Of a stretch of 64,000 nt of DNA, positions 16,814 to 25,599 are shown piece by piece (positions within the stretch are counted from its first letter, which is position 1; every line of letters starts with the position of its first letter). A program made the translations under genes and the position numbers. This stretch comes from Hoeflea sp. (GTDB taxonomy: Bacteria; Pseudomonadota; Alphaproteobacteria; Rhizobiales; Rhizobiaceae): assembly GCF_002733955.1 (NCBI RefSeq), contig NZ_NVXQ01000023.1, positions 101,498-165,497 of the forward strand, written 5' to 3'. The notes beneath the pieces were generated by a model. It saw nothing but the letters and a program-made list of their open reading frames with translations, ran no database searches and had not been told where the DNA came from.

Positions 16814-17794
16814 TCAGCTCATGTCGAGCACGATCTTGCCGATGTGATCACCGTCTTCCATCCGCCGGTGGGCGGCCGATGCCTGGTCCAGCGGGAAGAT
16901 TGAATCCATTACCGGCAGCACCTTGCGCTCGCTCAGCAAAGGCCAGACATGCTGCTGCAGCTCCTGGGCAATCCCGGCCTTGAAGGCAATGTCCCGCGCC
17001 CTGAGCGTCGACCCCGTATGGGTCAACCGCTTCATCATGAGAAGCGAAAAATCGACCTCGGCTTTCTGGCCTCTCAAGAACGCGATCTGGACAATCCGGC
17101 CTTCGACCGCCGCTGCCTTGTAGTTGCGGCTGATGTAATCGCCGCCCACCATGTCGAGGATCAGGTCGACGCCCTTGCCGTCGGTCGCCTCCTTGACCGC
17201 TTCGACAAAATCCGTTTCCCGGTAATTGATCGCCAGATCCGCCCCCAGATCGCGCATGGCCGCGCATTTTTCCTCCGAGCCTGCAGTCGCAAGCACCCGC
17301 GCGCCGAACGCCTTGGCCAGCTGGATCGCGGTGGTGCCGATACCAGACGTTCCGCCATGCACCAGAAATGTCTCTCCGGATTTGAGACCGCCACGCTGGA
17401 ACACATTGTGCCAGACAGTGAAGAACGTCTCGGGGATTGCCGCAGCCTCGGTCATCGTCAGGGAAGCCGGCGCCGGCAGCGCATTGGTCTCGTCGACCGT
17501 GCAGTATTCCGCGTAGCCGCCTCCCGGCACCAGCGCACAGACCTGGTCGCCCGGCTTGAAACCCTGCACATTTGCACCGACCGCTTCGACCTCGCCGGCA
17601 ATTTCAAGTCCCGGAATATCCGACGCACCTGGCGGCGGTGGATAGGCCCCCTGCCTTTGAAGGCAATCCGGCCGGTTGACGCCGGCAGCCGCCACCTTGA
17701 TCAGCAGCTCGGTGGCGCCTGGAACAGGCTTGTCGCGTGTGGTGGGTGTTAAAACCTCAGGACCGCCGGGCTGACGAATTTCAATACTGCGCAT
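16814..17794 (-). CDS. NAD(P)H:quinone oxidoreductase (zeta-crystallin/PIG3 type)
   Basis: A 326-aa zinc-free medium-chain dehydrogenase/reductase. The GroES-like half begins with the substrate-side pattern AAAGVNRPDCLQRQGAYPPP (about 37-56), and the Rossmann half has HGGTSGIGTTAIQLAKAFGA (about 145-164) for NADPH. This pattern is typical of PIG3-type quinone oxidoreductases, which reduce quinones and help against oxidative stress. ATG 17794 follows AGGAGAA by 6 nt, so the in-frame upstream ATG at 17824 is not used. It is divergent from the DUF1192 gene. Confidence 0.9.
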   Translation of the reverse strand: MRSIEIRQPGGPEVLTPTTRDKPVPGATELLIKVAAAGVNRPDCLQRQGAYPPPPGASDIPGLEIAGEVEAVGANVQGFKPGDQVCALVPGGGYAEYCTVDETNALPAPASLTMTEAAAIPETFFTVWHNVFQRGGLKSGETFLVHGGTSGIGTTAIQLAKAFGARVLATAGSEEKCAAMRDLGADLAINYRETDFVEAVKEATDGKGVDLILDMVGGDYISRNYKAAAVEGRIVQIAFLRGQKAEVDFSLLMMKRLTHTGSTLRARDIAFKAGIAQELQQHVWPLLSERKVLPVMDSIFPLDQASAAHRRMEDGDHIGKIVLDMS

Positions 17795-17947
17795 CTGATC
17801 ATTCTCCTCGTGACGCTTTTCCACAACTTAGGGACAGGCTAGGATTACGGCAATGCCGGTTGACCACTTGCATCATTACGAAACAGCCCGGGCCGCGCTG
17901 ATTGGCAGGGCGCGCTGTCAGCACTGTGCTAAAAGGAAAGCAAGACC

Positions 17948-18139
17948 ATGTTTGCAGATGATGATCTCCCCAAACCGAAAAAGCTCCACGAGATCGGTTG
18001 TGATCTGACGTTCCTTTCTGCTGCCGAGATCGAGGAACGAATCGCCGTGTTGCAGGAAGAGATCGAGCGCCTGGAAGCAGACAAGCTATCCAAGACCACC
18101 AGCCGCACCGCTGCGGAGCAGTTTTTCAAGTCGAAATAA
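17948..18139 (+). CDS. DUF1192 small protein
   Basis: A 63-aa acidic, mostly helical protein with the family's conserved order: an N-terminal DDDLPKPK, then LSAAEIEERIAVLQEEIERLEAD (about 24-46), a short coiled coil, and a C-terminal AEQFFKSK. Function unknown; widespread in Hyphomicrobiales. AGGAAAGC precedes the ATG. The next coding gene on this strand, rcdA, is 458 nt away across a regulatory region containing two CtrA-like boxes and a terminator. Confidence 0.85.
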   Translation: MFADDDLPKPKKLHEIGCDLTFLSAAEIEERIAVLQEEIERLEADKLSKTTSRTAAEQFFKSK

Positions 18140-18178
18140 AGCAACCAAGGCAAGCACTTACGAAATTAGACTTTGCTG

Positions 18179-18193
18179 TTAAGCTTCAGTTAA
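18179..18193. promoter_or_regulatory. CtrA-like box 1 (TTAA-N7-TTAA)
   Basis: TTAA-GCTTCAG-TTAA matches the full CtrA recognition form TTAA-N7-TTAA. It lies 40 nt after the DUF1192 stop and upstream of an intrinsic terminator that has no clear gene of its own. Confidence 0.5.
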
Positions 18194-18287
18194 GCTTTAC
18201 AAGTCATTACTAAAGATATCCAGAATTTCTGGATTTGACAGTCCGGCCCACGGTCAGACTGTTGGACGCCTCCCTGTTAAACTCTTG

Positions 18288-18313
18288 AGAGCCGCTGATG
18301 CGGCTCTTTTTTT
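18288..18313 (+). terminator. Strong intrinsic terminator with no adjacent ORF
   Basis: AGAGCCGC-TGAT-GCGGCTCT followed by six or seven Ts. The preceding 148 nt after DUF1192 contain the CtrA-like box, a CCAGAA/TTCTGG hairpin (about 18220-18232) and no convincing ORF. It ends either the DUF1192 mRNA or a small RNA. Confidence 0.85.
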
Positions 18314-18471
18314 GAGCTGGCTCCTGTCCGGACGCGGGCCCTGTGCTATATCTTGTTCACGCAAGTGCCCTTGGAGGCAGGCGTCAGCGACCTGACTGAC
18401 CTGAGTTGTTTTCGCATCCGCAGCCGATCTGTGCAGCGCGCGACACCAGCTGTTTCACCAGGTTTTTGACG

Positions 18472-18486
18472 TTAACCCTTTCTTAA
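18472..18486. promoter_or_regulatory. CtrA-like box 2 upstream of rcdA
   Basis: TTAA-CCCTTTC-TTAA matches the CtrA motif TTAA-N7-TTAA, with the TTAACC start preferred by CtrA. It lies 112 nt upstream of the rcdA start. CtrA control of rcdA is described for Caulobacter; here it is inferred from the motif. Confidence 0.65.
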
Positions 18487-18597
18487 GAATAGACTTGCCG
18501 GAACAAGGGCTCCGGTTCATTCTGCCTCCGTTGGCAGAGACACGCGACGCCAGCCAATGCCGCCTACCCAGTATTTTGTAATCAGGAATATCCGGCC

Positions 18598-19116
18598 ATG
18601 TCAGAAACAAGCCTCAACCCGATCAATCTCGCGGACCGCATGGCCAACTCGACCCAGTTCAAGGCACTCTATGCTGAAGGAATGGGGCTGGTTGAGGAAA
18701 CCGCGAACTATCTTGATGGTCCGGGCCGGGCTGCATCGAAAGGTCTGCCGCGTCTGGCCGGCGTGCTTTACGCAGCGGAATCGATGCGCCTGACGACCCG
18801 CCTGATGCAGATGGCGTCCTGGTTGCTGCTGCAGCGCGCCGTCAACAACGGCGAAATGAACCGCGATCAGGTTCTCGCCGAGAAGAACAAGGTCCGCCTC
18901 GACAGCTTCAATTGTGATCGCAGCGCCCAGGGCTGGAATGATCTGCCGGAAGAATTCAAGGACCTCGTCGAACGCTCGCTGCGCATTCAGAACCGCGTGG
19001 CGCTGCTTGATCGCGAGATCTACCGCCCCGAGGAAGCAGCTGCCCTGAAGCCGGACAACGAAAACTCGGTCCAGGCCCAGCAGCATCTGCTGCAGACAGT
19101 GTTCAGCAAGCGCTGA
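18598..19116 (+). CDS. rcdA: Protease adaptor RcdA (DUF1465)
   Basis: A 172-aa helical protein matching DUF1465, the family of Caulobacter RcdA (177 aa). RcdA works with CpdR and PopA to deliver CtrA and other substrates to ClpXP during the cell cycle. Recognisable segments are FKALYAEGMGLVEETANYLDGPGR (about 21-44), YAAESMRLTTRLMQMASWLLLQRAV (about 58-82) and an RIQNRVALLDREIY helix near the end. Family assignment is by recall of sequence pattern. The CtrA-like boxes upstream would place the adaptor under control of its own target. Confidence 0.75.
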   Translation: MSETSLNPINLADRMANSTQFKALYAEGMGLVEETANYLDGPGRAASKGLPRLAGVLYAAESMRLTTRLMQMASWLLLQRAVNNGEMNRDQVLAEKNKVRLDSFNCDRSAQGWNDLPEEFKDLVERSLRIQNRVALLDREIYRPEEAAALKPDNENSVQAQQHLLQTVFSKR

Positions 19117-19143
19117 CCACCCGTCGCGACATCACCAGATTTG

Positions 19144-19175
19144 AAAAGCCCGCGGAAACAGATCCGCGGGCTTTT
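19144..19175 (+). terminator. Intrinsic terminator after rcdA
   Basis: AAAAGCCCGCGGA and TCCGCGGGCTTTT form a 13-bp stem around a 6-nt loop, ending in a T run. It lies 28 nt after the stop. Confidence 0.9.
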
Positions 19176-19214
19176 TGTATTGTGGAAGAGGCTGGCGGAC
19201 AGTCTGCAGGCAAC

Positions 19215-19240
19215 AAAAAACCCGCCGAAACCGGCGGGTT
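19215..19240 (-). terminator. Intrinsic terminator after rpmE
   Basis: On the minus strand, AACCCGCCG-GTTT-CGGCGGGTT is followed by TTTT. It lies 27 nt beyond the rpmE stop codon. Confidence 0.88.
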
Positions 19241-19266
19241 CTGAGTATCGGCGAATGCCGTTGAAG

Positions 19267-19488
19267 TTAAAGGCTGAGGCCTTCGAAGCGCTTCTTGAAC
19301 TTCGAAAGACGGCCGCCACGGTCCAGCATCTGCTGGTTGCCGCCGGTCCAGGCCGGATGCGACTTCGGGTCGATTTCGAGGTTCATGGTGTCGCCTTCGG
19401 CACCCCAGGTGGACTGGGTCATATATTCTGTGCCATCGGTCATGACGACCTTGATCATGTGGTAGTCGGGGTGGATGTTCGACTTCAT
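19267..19488 (-). CDS. rpmE: 50S ribosomal protein L31
   Basis: A 73-aa L31: [19 protein letters not shown] at the N-terminus and [22 protein letters not shown] near the C-terminus are the family signatures. It has no cysteine, so it is the zinc-independent (C-minus) form. The start at 19488 gives the standard N-terminus; longer in-frame extensions upstream are not L31. It is divergent from the ABC exporter gene, a common arrangement in rhizobia, and has its own terminator. Confidence 0.95.
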   Translation of the reverse strand: MKSNIHPDYHMIKVVMTDGTEYMTQSTWGAEGDTMNLEIDPKSHPAWTGGNQQMLDRGGRLSKFKKRFEGLSL

Positions 19489-19702
19489 CTTCTTTGTCCT
19501 GCCTTTGGGAGGCCCTGCGCTGCAAAGCATGCGGCATTTTGGCCAAACACATAAATGAAGCCGGTGTCCTTTGGAACAACGACTTCCCAATTCGATGGCG
19601 AGCCTATACATGAAGGCATGGGCGATAACAAGGGCTGCGGCAGTTTTTGCAGCATCCCAGCGACATTGCCCATGACATCGAATGCGCATACCAGGAGCAG
19701 AC

Positions 19703-21511
19703 GTGGCTGAACCAACCGATACCCCCAAAAGGGCCCGCCCGTCGATACGTCCACTGGCACGTCTATATCCCTATATCCGGCGCTACCCGCACCTGGTGAT
19801 CGGCGCGCTGGCCTTCCTCGCGCTCGCGGCCGTCACAACCCTCACCCTGCCCATGGCCGTGCGCCGGATGATCGACAACGGCTTTTCGGCTCAGGATGCC
19901 GGTTTCATCAACACCTATTTCTCCATGCTGGCCGCCATAGCCATCATGCTGGCGCTGGCGTCGGCCTGCCGCTACTATTTCGTCATCACGCTTGGCGAAC
20001 GCGTGGTTTCCGATATCCGCCGCGACGTCTTTGACCATGTCACCGAATTGTCCGCCGCTTTCTACGATGCCAACCGCTCGGGCGAGATTGTCTCGCGCCT
20101 GACCGCCGACACGACGCAGATCAAGTCCACAGTTGGCGCAACCGCCTCGCTTGCCTTGCGAAACACGATCCTGTGCATCGGTGCTGGCGTGATGATGTTC
20201 ATCACCTCCCCGAAGCTGTCGGCGCTGGTTCTCATCGCAATTCCAATCATCGTTTTCCCGATGGTCGGCTTTGGCCGCAAGGTCAGGGCGCGCTCCCGCA
20301 AGGCACAGGACAAGCTGGCTGAAGCCATGACCTTTGCCGGCGAATCCATCGGCGCAACCCGCACGGTGCAGGCCTTCAATTCCGAGGCCAAGGCCCGCGG
20401 GCGTTTCAGCCACGCTGTGGAAGCAGCATTCACTGCCACTCGCCAATCCATTCTCGCCCGCTCGATCCTCACCGGCTTTGCCATCGCAATGGCTTTCGGC
20501 TCCGTGGTCGCCGTGCTCTGGTATGGCGCGCAATCGGTGCTGACCGGCGAACTCACCCCCGGCACGCTGGGCCAGTTTCTGCTCTATTCAGTCTTTGCCG
20601 CAGGCAGCCTCGGCGCGCTGTCAGAGGTCTGGGGCGAGCTGTCCCAGGCTGCCGGCGCCGCCGAACGGCTGAGCGAACTGCTCGACGAAATCCCTCAGAT
20701 CCGCGCACCAGCATCTCCCAAGCCACTGCCATCACCGGCGATTGGCGATATCCGCTTCGACAATGTCCACTTTGCCTATCCCGCCCGGCCCGATACTTCC
20801 GCGCTGACCGGCACCAGCTTTCATGTCCGCCCCGGTGAAACCGTGGCCGTCGTCGGAGCATCCGGCGCCGGCAAATCAACCCTGTTCTCGCTGATCCTGC
20901 GGTTTTACGACGCCACCAGCGGCACGGTGTTCGTCGACAATATCGATGTCCGCGAAGCCGACCCCGCCGAGGTGCGCAGCCGCATTGCACTGGTGCCGCA
21001 GGATGTCACCATCTTTGCAGGCACCGTGGGCGACAACATCGCCTTCGGACGCTCCGGCGCCAGCCAGACCGATATCGAGGCAGCCGCTCAGGCGGCCCAG
21101 GCCCATGATTTCATCATGGCGCTCGACAAGGGCTACGACACGCCGGTCGGTGAGCGTGGCATCACCCTCTCCGGCGGCCAGCGCCAGCGCGTGGCAATTG
21201 CACGCGCAATTCTCCGCGACGCCCCGATCCTGCTGCTCGACGAAGCCACCTCGGCACTTGATGCGGAGAACGAAACCCTGGTGCAGAAGGCGCTCGAAGG
21301 CCTGATGCTCGATCGCACCACCATCGTCATCGCCCACCGTCTGGCGACCGTGCTGCGCGCCGATCGCATTCTGGTGATGGACAAGGGACGGATTGTCGAG
21401 GAAGGCAGCCACGCCGAGCTGGTCGCCCGCGGCGGGCTCTATGCACGGCTTGCGCGGCTGCAGTTCGAGCACGGCGCCGAAGCGCTCGCCACGGCAACAG
21501 CTGGCCTCTGA
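19703..21511 (+). CDS. ABC exporter, fused permease-ATPase (MsbA-like)
   Basis: A 602-aa half-transporter with six membrane helices (about 25-310) and a C-terminal ATPase. Walker [10 protein letters not shown] (about 383-391), the Q-loop region [17 protein letters not shown], signature [14 protein letters not shown] (about 483-496), Walker [13 protein letters not shown] (about 504-515) and the H-loop IVIAHRL are intact. It probably acts as a homodimer exporting a lipid or drug-like substrate. GTG 19703 is favoured because AGGAG lies 7 nt upstream; ATG 19682 is possible. It is divergent from rpmE. Confidence 0.92.
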   Translation: MAEPTDTPKRARPSIRPLARLYPYIRRYPHLVIGALAFLALAAVTTLTLPMAVRRMIDNGFSAQDAGFINTYFSMLAAIAIMLALASACRYYFVITLGERVVSDIRRDVFDHVTELSAAFYDANRSGEIVSRLTADTTQIKSTVGATASLALRNTILCIGAGVMMFITSPKLSALVLIAIPIIVFPMVGFGRKVRARSRKAQDKLAEAMTFAGESIGATRTVQAFNSEAKARGRFSHAVEAAFTATRQSILARSILTGFAIAMAFGSVVAVLWYGAQSVLTGELTPGTLGQFLLYSVFAAGSLGALSEVWGELSQAAGAAERLSELLDEIPQIRAPASPKPLPSPAIGDIRFDNVHFAYPARPDTSALTGTSFHVRPGETVAVVGASGAGKSTLFSLILRFYDATSGTVFVDNIDVREADPAEVRSRIALVPQDVTIFAGTVGDNIAFGRSGASQTDIEAAAQAAQAHDFIMALDKGYDTPVGERGITLSGGQRQRVAIARAILRDAPILLLDEATSALDAENETLVQKALEGLMLDRTTIVIAHRLATVLRADRILVMDKGRIVEEGSHAELVARGGLYARLARLQFEHGAEALATATAGL

Positions 21512-21664
21512 TCGAAAGCCGGCAAATAATTCACGCGCTGCCTGCTGCATTGTTGTGAAACCCGTCAAATCAGGGTAATTATCTGGCGTTCGTCTGGAAG
21601 CCACGCGGGGGGCGGGACCTCTGTCCGCGGGTTATAACGGGAACATTCAGAAGGTGTATCCACA

Positions 21665-22576
21665 ATGCGGAATGACGCGGAGTGGCGAACCCTGCTTCTG
21701 GCAGGTGTTTGCTATGCTGTGTGGTTGTTGCTGACGTTCGGGTGGGCTGAGCTGCCGGACATGTTGCGTGTCCTGCTGCTGATCCCCACGATCACACTGC
21801 ATTCCTCTCTTCAACATGAATTTTTGCACGGTCATCCATTCAGGAACCAGAATTTAAACGATCTCTTGATCTCACCGCCAATTGGAGTGCTGGTACCTTA
21901 TCTGCGCTTCAAATCCTGTCATCTCACCCATCACATCAACGAAAACATCACCGATCCCTATGATGATCCGGAGAGCTACTATCTCGACCGGAACGTCTGG
22001 GCAGCCATCCCGGGCTGGTTGAAACAGCTGCTGGTTGCAAACAACACACTCACGGGCCGCGTCACGCTCGGCCCGGCGCTGGCCACGATTGGTTTTGCCC
22101 GCAGCGAGCTGGCCCGCGTCAGACGCGGTGACCGGGCCATCCTTGCAACATGGCTGCGTCATCTTCTGGCAGTAGCACTGTTGTTCTGGCTGATTGACGC
22201 CTATGGCAGTCTGAACGCAGGCGCCTATTTCATCGCCGCCTATTTCGGCATGGGATTGCTGATGGTGCGCTCCTTCATCGAGCACCAGGCCGTCGAAAAG
22301 GCCAACCAGCGCTCGGTGATCATCGAAACCAAAGGCCCACTGAGCCTCTTGTTTCTCAACAACAACTTCCACTCGGTGCACCACACCTATCCGTCGCTTG
22401 CCTGGTACCGCATCCCTTCATTCTTCCGGGAGAACCGCGCTCGCTTCCTGCGCATGAATGGCGGCTACCGCTATGAGAGCTACTGGGAGGTGTTCCGGCG
22501 CTACGCATGGCGGCCGAAGGAGCCGGTGGCCTGGCCGATCGAAGCCACGCGCAAACGGCGCGTCGACGCCTCGTGA
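21665..22576 (+). CDS. Membrane fatty acid desaturase/hydroxylase family protein
   Basis: A 303-aa integral-membrane di-iron enzyme of the desaturase superfamily. The histidine boxes are HEFLHGH (about 51-57), HLTHH (about 86-90) and HSVHH (about 237-241), with hydrophobic helices between. Substrate (fatty acyl chain, carotenoid or sterol-like) cannot be told from sequence. The next gene starts within its stop codon (GTGA overlap), implying translational coupling to a PhnD-like protein. The 153 nt upstream contain no recognisable motif. Confidence 0.85.
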   Translation: MRNDAEWRTLLLAGVCYAVWLLLTFGWAELPDMLRVLLLIPTITLHSSLQHEFLHGHPFRNQNLNDLLISPPIGVLVPYLRFKSCHLTHHINENITDPYDDPESYYLDRNVWAAIPGWLKQLLVANNTLTGRVTLGPALATIGFARSELARVRRGDRAILATWLRHLLAVALLFWLIDAYGSLNAGAYFIAAYFGMGLLMVRSFIEHQAVEKANQRSVIIETKGPLSLLFLNNNFHSVHHTYPSLAWYRIPSFFRENRARFLRMNGGYRYESYWEVFRRYAWRPKEPVAWPIEATRKRRVDAS

Positions 22577-23391
22577 CGCGACCTCCAACACTCGAAGGCG
22601 GCGCTGCAACAGGCGCCGCCTCGCTGCCGATGTATGACTGGCCGGAGATCCGCGACGCCACCGACAGACTGTGGCAGGCGGTGCGGGAGCAATTGAGGGA
22701 ACGGGGAATTGAAGCCCCCGAAGCTCTCGACCGGCGTGCTGATCCCGAAACCCTCTGGAGCAACCCTGCCCTGCTCCTGTCCCAGACCTGCGGCTATCCC
22801 TATGCCACCATGCTGGCGGACAAGGTGACACTCGTCGGCACCCCGGCGCATGCTGTCATCGGTGCGGAACCCGGCAGATATTTCAGCGTGCTGGTGGCGC
22901 GCAAAATCGGAGCACCGCGGCACCTGGCTGACCTGTCAGGCAAGCGTTTCGCCTACAACATGCAGCACTCGCAGTCCGGGTTTGCAGCCCCGGTCCGATT
23001 GCTTGCTGCAGCAGGTCTGGCGCCCGAGCCTGCACCGCTCGAAACCGGCGCCCACCGCGCCTCGATCCTCGCCGTTGCGGCGGGCAAGGCAGACTGGGCC
23101 GCGATCGATGCGGTGACATGGGAACTGGCCAAGCGTCATGAGCCGGCGACACGGGAACTGACGGTCTTTGCCAGGACGCCGGAAACGCCAGCCTTGCCTT
23201 TGATCACCGGTCTTCGACATGCCGGCCAGGCGGATATCATCGCAGATGCATTCGAGGCCGCGATCGCAGGTCTGGATCAGCAGACCCGCGATGCCGTTTT
23301 GATAACCGGATTGAGACGGTCCAGACCCCATGATTATGCACCGCTGGCGGCACCGCTTCCGGTCATCGAAGTGTTCCCGAACCTCGCCTGA
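22573..23391 (+). CDS. PhnD-like solute-binding-fold protein
   Basis: A 272-aa protein resembling the phosphate/phosphonate ABC transporter substrate-binding family (PhnD-like). Indicators are LLLSQTCGYPYATML (about 58-72), the domain-crossing segment LADLSGKRFAYNMQHSQSGFAAPVRLLA, and ILAVAAGKADWAAIDAVTWEL near residues 157-177. There is no signal peptide and no permease or ATPase nearby, so it may be a cytoplasmic sensor or orphan binding protein. The GTG at 22573 overlaps the desaturase stop; ATG 22630 is an alternative. Ligand unknown. Confidence 0.75.
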   Translation: MTRPPTLEGGAATGAASLPMYDWPEIRDATDRLWQAVREQLRERGIEAPEALDRRADPETLWSNPALLLSQTCGYPYATMLADKVTLVGTPAHAVIGAEPGRYFSVLVARKIGAPRHLADLSGKRFAYNMQHSQSGFAAPVRLLAAAGLAPEPAPLETGAHRASILAVAAGKADWAAIDAVTWELAKRHEPATRELTVFARTPETPALPLITGLRHAGQADIIADAFEAAIAGLDQQTRDAVLITGLRRSRPHDYAPLAAPLPVIEVFPNLA

Positions 23392-23415
23392 CACCGCAGC
23401 TCTTGTTCCTTGTTA

Positions 23416-24447
23416 TCAGCGCTCGGTCAGCTTGAGCTCGATACGGCGGTTGGTTGCGCGGTCTTCGTCGGTATCGCCTTCCGCAATCGGCTGAAACTCA
23501 CCGAAGCCCGCCGCCACCAGCCGGTTGGCCGGCACACCTTCATCGACCAGGTATTTGACCACCGATGTGGCGCGGGCGCTCGAAAGTTCCCAGTTGTCGG
23601 CATAGCGGCCATTGCCCGACAGCGGCACATTGTCGGTGTGGCCATCCACGCGCAGCACCCAGTTGATTTCATCGGGAATTTCGCGCGCCAGCTCGATGAT
23701 CGCGGCAGCAAGCTTGGACATCTGCTCCTTGCCCGCCGGATTGAGTTCATTGCCACCTGACGGGAACAAAACCTCCGACTGGAACACGAAACGGTCGCCC
23801 ACCACCCGCACGTCCTCACGGCTCGCCAGGATCTCGCGCAAGCGGCCAAAGAAATCCGAACGATACCGGTTCAACTCCTGCACCCGCTGCGCCAGCGCCA
23901 CATTGAGCCGCCGTCCAAGATCAGCGATCTTGGCCTGGGTCTCGCGGTCCTTGCTCTCGGAAACATCGAGCGCATCCTCGAGCGCGGCAAGCTGGGTTCT
24001 CAGAGCTGAAATCTGCTGGTTCAGCAAATCGACTTGATTGAGCGCCCGCTGCGAGACCTGTTTCTCCGCATCAAGCGTTTCCGTCAGCTGGCCGATTCTG
24101 GCTTCCGCAGCACTGCTGGCTCCGGATCCGCTGGCGAGCAGTTCCTGCAATCGCGAACGGTCCGTTTCCGACTCGGCCAGCGATGCCTGCAGATTGGCCA
24201 GAGTATCCTCAAGATCCTGGTTGCCCGAACGCTCAAGCGCCAAGAGCTGGGTCAGCTCGTTGATCTGGCTGTTGAGACGGTTGAGCACCTGATCCCGGCC
24301 CGAGATTTCGCGCGACAGGAAGAACTGCGCCAGCACAAACACCGTGAGCAGGAACATGATCGCCAGAAGCAGGGTCGACAGGGCGTCGACAAAACCCGGC
24401 CAGTAATCGACCGTGCGCTCCCGCCGCCGGTTGCGTGCCAGCGCCAT
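23416..24447 (-). CDS. MotB/OmpA-type peptidoglycan-anchoring protein
   Basis: A 343-aa inner-membrane protein. One N-terminal helix (DALSTLLLAIMFLLTVFVLAQ, about 20-40) resembles the MotB/ExbD plug helix, a long coiled coil follows (about 45-205), and an OmpA-like peptidoglycan-binding domain ends it (GHTDNVPLSGNGRYADNWELS, about 270-290; ATNRRIELKL at the end). The partner ExbB/MotA-like gene lies 3 nt upstream, so they likely form a proton-driven stator. The role in this group is not established to my knowledge. Confidence 0.88.
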   Translation of the reverse strand: MALARNRRRERTVDYWPGFVDALSTLLLAIMFLLTVFVLAQFFLSREISGRDQVLNRLNSQINELTQLLALERSGNQDLEDTLANLQASLAESETDRSRLQELLASGSGASSAAEARIGQLTETLDAEKQVSQRALNQVDLLNQQISALRTQLAALEDALDVSESKDRETQAKIADLGRRLNVALAQRVQELNRYRSDFFGRLREILASREDVRVVGDRFVFQSEVLFPSGGNELNPAGKEQMSKLAAAIIELAREIPDEINWVLRVDGHTDNVPLSGNGRYADNWELSSARATSVVKYLVDEGVPANRLVAAGFGEFQPIAEGDTDEDRATNRRIELKLTER

Positions 24448-24450
24448 GGC

Positions 24451-25473
24451 CTACTTGCCCTCGATCTTGTCGGCAAGCTTGTCGAGCGTCTCGCGCAGTC
24501 GGCGCGATTCGACCTGCTGCGCCTCGATCCAGTCCCTGAGCATCTGCTGCTCGTTGCGCATGTTCTTGACCAGGCCCTGAATACCTTCGGCCAGACTGGC
24601 CATCGCCGCCGTCGTCCGCGGTGTCATGCCGGAATCCTGAGACAGGGTCTGCATCCGCTCGGACAGCATCCGGATTTCTTCCGTCGTACCGGTACTCTCG
24701 CTCGGCACCACCACGCCCGAATCCAGATCGGTCATCGTCGACAGCCAGTTTTCAAGTTCGGTGTAGAACCGGTTCTGCGCCCTGCCCGCCTGCAGATCGA
24801 GGAACCCGAGAATGAGCGAACCGGCAAGACCGAAGAGGGACGAGGAAAAGGCCGTTCCCATGCCATCCAGCGGCGCCGACAGCCCGCTCTTCAGGGTCGA
24901 CAGCACGTCCTCGGTGCCGCCGGTCCCCGGATCGAGTGACTGAATCACCTGATTGATCGAGCCGATGGTGCCAAGCAGCCCCCAGAACGTGCCGAGCAGG
25001 CCGAGAAACACCAGCAGGCCGATGAGATAGCGCGACGTGTCGCGGGATTCGTCAAGCCGTGTGCCAATCGAATCAAGAATGGACCGCAAGGACGAGGTCG
25101 ACAGTGCCATTTCCTGGCGGCGGCCGATCAACGCCCGCATCGGCGCCAGCAGCACCGGATCGCGGCCGACCTTCTCGGCATCACCCGTCGCGCGCAGTGA
25201 ATTGACCCAGCGCACTTCCGGCCGCAGCCTGAGCACATGGGTAAAGACCAGCAGCACGCCGACGGCCAGAACACCGACGATCAGCCCGTTCAGGCCGGGA
25301 TTGGCGAGAAATGCCGTCTGGATCTGCCGGTAGAGGATGGCCGCCACAAACCCGGAGAGGATGAGAAAGATCATCATGCTCCAGAAGAAGACCAGCGGAC
25401 TGGACAGCTTGTGCGGGTCCGCGCCGCTGCCGTCTTCGGAGATACCCCAACCAGACATCGTCAGTTTTGCCAT
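24451..25473 (-). CDS. MotA/TolQ/ExbB-type proton channel protein
   Basis: A 340-aa membrane protein with early hydrophobic helices (about 30-50 and 63-82) and the conserved channel helices: GLLVFLGLLGTFWGLLGTIGSI (about 148-169) and MGTAFSSSLFGLAGSLILGFLDL (about 200-222). This is the MotA/TolQ/ExbB pattern. It is followed at 3 nt by the OmpA-domain partner. The cytoplasmic tail is short and there is no helicase or nuclease neighbour, which argues against a Zorya defence locus. A 16-bp palindrome lies about 90 nt upstream. Confidence 0.88.
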   Translation of the reverse strand: MAKLTMSGWGISEDGSGADPHKLSSPLVFFWSMMIFLILSGFVAAILYRQIQTAFLANPGLNGLIVGVLAVGVLLVFTHVLRLRPEVRWVNSLRATGDAEKVGRDPVLLAPMRALIGRRQEMALSTSSLRSILDSIGTRLDESRDTSRYLIGLLVFLGLLGTFWGLLGTIGSINQVIQSLDPGTGGTEDVLSTLKSGLSAPLDGMGTAFSSSLFGLAGSLILGFLDLQAGRAQNRFYTELENWLSTMTDLDSGVVVPSESTGTTEEIRMLSERMQTLSQDSGMTPRTTAAMASLAEGIQGLVKNMRNEQQMLRDWIEAQQVESRRLRETLDKLADKIEGK

Positions 25474-25561
25474 GCGTTATCCGTCCCGGCCCTTGTCCCT
25501 GATCAAAATCAGGTTCCAAATCATATGATCAGGCGGAGACTAACCGATAATACGGCGGAAA

Positions 25562-25577
25562 TGAAAGCATGCTTTCA
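25562..25577. promoter_or_regulatory. Perfect 16-bp palindrome upstream of the ExbB-like gene
   Basis: TGAAAGCATGCTTTCA is self-complementary over 16 bp with no loop, more like an operator than a terminator. It lies between the inositol monophosphatase stop (25600) and the ExbB-like start (25473) on the same strand. Function unknown. Confidence 0.4.
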
Positions 25578-25599
25578 AAACAACGCGGTGAGCTTGGCG

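Noticed and set aside
23416..25473. Zorya anti-phage system (ZorA/ZorB)
   Set aside because: The membrane pair resembles it, but the MotA-like protein lacks the long cytoplasmic tail and there is no ZorC/ZorD/ZorE-type gene; neighbours are housekeeping.
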